Shown piece by piece: positions 5,228 through 7,094 of a stretch of 7,094 nt of DNA. The stretch spans positions 1 through 7,094 of the forward strand of contig JACQVL010000015.1 in the NCBI GenBank assembly GCA_016209865.1, in the 5' to 3' direction. The DNA comes from Candidatus Latescibacterota bacterium. GTDB lineage: Bacteria > JAAXHH01 > JACQVL01. Positions within the stretch are counted from its first letter, which is position 1. Each line of letters opens with the position of its first letter. Position numbers and translations under genes: made by a program. The notes beneath the pieces are model-generated. The model saw only the letters and a program-made list of their open reading frames with translations, was not told the origin of the DNA and ran no database searches.

Positions 5228-5259
5228 ACTCGTCACTCGTCACTGGTCACTCGTCACTG
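5228..5259 (-). repeat. GTGACGA heptamer array, reverse arm, before ilvD
   Basis: TCGTCAC units in seven-base register start at 5230, 5237, 5244 (degenerate TGGTCAC) and 5251. It is a near copy (30 of 32) of 2673-2704, again with the third unit degenerate, and ends 18 bases before the ilvD start, followed by the ribosome binding site CGGAG (5266-5270). The rest of this 136-base gap shows only a weak six-base hairpin (5183-5188 with 5202-5207) and a run of six T at 5222-5227, too far from the hairpin for a normal terminator. Confidence 0.9.
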
Positions 5260-5277
5260 ATTTACCGGAGACCCATC

Positions 5278-6951
5278 ATGCCCCATGACCTGAAACCCCG
5301 GAGTCACAGTATCACCGACGGCCCGAGCCGTGCCCCGGCCCGTGCGATGCTGAAGGCAGTCGGGTTTACCGACGACGACCTCGCCCGGCCGATCGTCGGG
5401 GTGGCCAACACGTGGATCGAGATCGGCCCCTGCAACTATCACCTGCGCGAACTGGCCGGCCGGATCAAGGACGGCATCCGCGACGCGGGCGGGACGCCGA
5501 TGGAGTTTAACACCGTCTCCATCTCGGACGGCATCACGATGGGGAGTGAGGGGATGAAAGCCTCCCTCATCAGCCGCGAGGTCATCGCCGATTCGATCGA
5601 GCTCGTCGCGCGGGGGAACCTGTTCGACGCGGTCGTGGCCATCTCCGGGTGTGATAAGACGATCCCCGGCACGGTGATGGCCCTGGCTCGCCTCAACGTC
5701 CCCGGCCTCATGCTCTACGGCGGGTCGATCATGCCCGGCCAGTTTCATCGTCATGACGTGACCATCCAGGACGTCTTTGAGGCGGTCGGGGCGTACGCCG
5801 CCGGCAAGATGACGGAGGCCGAGTTCCACGACTTAGAGAGCCACGCCTGCCCGGGGGCGGGCGCGTGCGGCGGCCAGTTCACCGCCAACACGATGGCCGT
5901 CGCGTTCGAGCTGTTGGGCATCTCCCCGATGAGCAGCGCGAGCGTCCCCGCCCTCGACCCGCGGAAGGAGGATGTGGCGTTCCGTTGCGGCCAGCTCGTC
6001 ATGGAGTTGCTGCGCCGCGACCTGCGCCCCCGTCAGATCATCACCCGCCGCTCCTTAGAGAACGCGATCGCCGGGGTGATAATGACGGGCGGGTCGACGA
6101 ACAGCGTCCTCCACCTGCTCGCCATCGCGCGCGAAGCCGGGGTCGACCTGACGATCGACGACTTCGACCGGGTGAGCGCCCGGACTCCGATCCTGGCCGA
6201 CCTGAAGCCGGGAGGCCGGTTCGTGGCCAACGACCTCTACCGGGCGGGCGGCAACGCGCTCATCGCCAGACGGCTCCAAGACGCCGGCCTCCTCCACGCG
6301 GAAGAGCTCACCGTCACCGGCCGCACGATCGGGGAAGAGGCACGCGCGGCGGCGGAAACGCCCGGCCAGGTCGTCGTCCATCCCCTCTCCGACCCGATCA
6401 AGCCGACGGGCGGGCTCGTCATCCTGAGGGGAAACCTGGCTCCGGAGGGATGCGTTCTGAAGCTGGTCGGACACGACCGGACGAGCCATCGCGGCCCGGC
6501 CCGGGTGTTCGATTGCGAAGAGGACGCGTTCGCCGCGGTGCAGCGTCAGGAGATCAGGCCGAACGACGTCGTCGTCATCCGGTATGAAGGGCCGAAAGGG
6601 GGACCGGGGATGCGAGAGATGTTAGCGGTGACGGGGGCGCTCGTCGGGGCTGGGCTGGGGGATTCGGTGGCGCTGATGACGGATGGCCGGTTCTCGGGCG
6701 CGACCCACGGGTTCATGGCCGGCCATGTCTCCCCGGAAGCCGCACGTGGCGGGCCGATCGCGGCGCTGCGTGACGGCGACACCATCGTCTTCGACGTGGC
6801 CTCGCGCCGCCTCGACGTCGAGCTGTCCGACGCGGACCTCCGCGCCCGGCTCAGCGCGTGGACGCCGCCGCCGCCGCGCTACACCTCCGGCGTCATGGCC
6901 AAATACGCCCGCCTCGTGTCGTCCGCCTCGGAAGGAGCGATGACGGGATAA
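5278..6951 (+). CDS. ilvD: Dihydroxy-acid dehydratase IlvD
   Basis: 557 residues, IlvD/Edd family. The enzyme dehydrates 2,3-dihydroxy-isovalerate and 2,3-dihydroxy-3-methylvalerate to the 2-oxo acids that lead to valine, leucine (and pantothenate) and isoleucine. The iron-sulfur ligands expected for the family are present: C52 in GPCNYH, C125 in GCDKTIPG and C197 in [12 protein letters not shown] (another cysteine, C191, lies just before). D84 in SISDGI and D126-K127 are the expected metal-binding residues, K127 being the lysine carbamylated in characterised plant-type enzymes. S473 in [10 protein letters not shown] is the expected catalytic serine, and [12 protein letters not shown] (483-494) distinguishes dihydroxy-acid from sugar-acid dehydratases. 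The length (about 550-560) fits the shorter 2Fe-2S type more than the roughly 616-residue E. coli enzyme. CGGAG lies seven bases before the ATG. No other ilv or leu gene is in the window, so ilvD stands apart from its pathway here. The gene is intact and no attenuator-like leader peptide is seen. Confidence 0.97.
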   Translation: MPHDLKPRSHSITDGPSRAPARAMLKAVGFTDDDLARPIVGVANTWIEIGPCNYHLRELAGRIKDGIRDAGGTPMEFNTVSISDGITMGSEGMKASLISREVIADSIELVARGNLFDAVVAISGCDKTIPGTVMALARLNVPGLMLYGGSIMPGQFHRHDVTIQDVFEAVGAYAAGKMTEAEFHDLESHACPGAGACGGQFTANTMAVAFELLGISPMSSASVPALDPRKEDVAFRCGQLVMELLRRDLRPRQIITRRSLENAIAGVIMTGGSTNSVLHLLAIAREAGVDLTIDDFDRVSARTPILADLKPGGRFVANDLYRAGGNALIARRLQDAGLLHAEELTVTGRTIGEEARAAAETPGQVVVHPLSDPIKPTGGLVILRGNLAPEGCVLKLVGHDRTSHRGPARVFDCEEDAFAAVQRQEIRPNDVVVIRYEGPKGGPGMREMLAVTGALVGAGLGDSVALMTDGRFSGATHGFMAGHVSPEAARGGPIAALRDGDTIVFDVASRRLDVELSDADLRARLSAWTPPPPRYTSGVMAKYARLVSSASEGAMTG

Positions 6952-6955
6952 GAGC

Positions 6956-6984
6956 AAGGACGAAAGGGCAAGGACGAAGGACGA
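6956..6984 (+). repeat. AAGGACGA array, forward arm, after ilvD
   Basis: Exact AAGGACGA copies start at 6956, 6970 and 6977, so two copies overlap by one base in seven-base register, as at 1161/1168. The array begins four bases after the ilvD stop codon. By analogy with the moaA gap, a reverse arm may lie beyond the window before the next gene, but it is not in view. Confidence 0.85.
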
Positions 6985-7056
6985 AAAATAAGATGCTATA
7001 GTTTTTCAGAAAAAGAATTGGACTGCCCAGTTTTGCACCTCACCCCTACTCCCCAG

Positions 7057-7094
7057 CCCCCTTCCCCTCTCCGCTTGCGGAGAGGGGAAGGGGG
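7057..7094. repeat. GC-rich palindrome cut by the window end
   Basis: Bases 7057-7074 are perfectly complementary to 7077-7094, an 18-base stem with CGCTTGCG at the tip (a real hairpin would open a few of these). The stem reaches the last base of the window, so the element is probably longer: the 5' flank from about 7039 (CTCACCCCTACTCCCC) has the composition of an outer arm. Elements of this kind (CTCACCCC ... CCCTCTCC/GGAGAGGG) are, from memory, common dispersed repeats. No T-run is visible, so a terminator cannot be claimed. Confidence 0.75.

Noticed and set aside
5254-5829. Minus-strand open frame opposite the start of ilvD
   Set aside because: Antisense shadow of ilvD that runs into the heptamer repeat; no motif or ribosome binding site supports it.
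7001-7014. Possible terminator after ilvD (TTTTT/AAAAA hairpin)
   Set aside because: The stem is only A/T with a three-base loop and lacks a GC stem followed by a T-run.

Overview
The window holds six complete protein genes, all on the + strand, and no RNA gene, insertion sequence, CRISPR array or phage gene that I can see. Coding DNA is GC-rich with G/C-ending codons throughout, and nothing suggests one gene was recently acquired. Gene content and the style of the intergenic repeats fit a free-living Gram-negative bacterium. From memory, Nitrospirota (Nitrospira-like) or a similar environmental lineage is a reasonable guess, but this is inference and not a taxonomic call.

Layout: a repeat hairpin at 40-102; moaA (161-1153, GTP 3',8-cyclase); a repeat-filled gap; a rhodanese-MoeB fusion (1319-2497); a second repeat-filled gap; a GarR/HIBADH-family dehydrogenase (2725-3618); a short gap with a small inverted repeat; a flavodoxin-fold NAD(P)H oxidoreductase-like protein with a long C-terminal extension (3673-4620); a membrane-anchored or exported mono-heme cytochrome c (4665-5141); a third repeat-filled gap; ilvD (5278-6951, dihydroxy-acid dehydratase); and a repeat-containing tail that runs into a GC-rich palindrome cut by the window end.

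The genes do not form one pathway. moaA and the MoeB fusion are both molybdenum-cofactor genes (first ring-forming step; activation of the sulfur carrier), but moaC, moaD, moaE and moeA are not here. The dehydrogenase, the flavoprotein-like gene and the cytochrome are redox genes with no visible shared substrate. ilvD belongs to branched-chain amino acid synthesis. The gaps of 54 and 44 bases around the flavoprotein gene would allow co-transcription of 2725-5141.

The most distinctive structure lies between the genes. Heptamer-based arrays sit just after stop codons in one orientation and just before start codons in the opposite orientation, so each large gap is bracketed by an inverted pair of the same repeat family (AAGGACG-type in gap 1, GTGACGA-type in gaps 2 and 4). 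Several more conventional hairpin repeats are also scattered there. I see no convincing new multi-gene system. The repeat arrangement, the reversed domain order of the MoeB fusion and the altered cysteine motif and extra domain of the 3673-4620 protein are the points most worth a second look.
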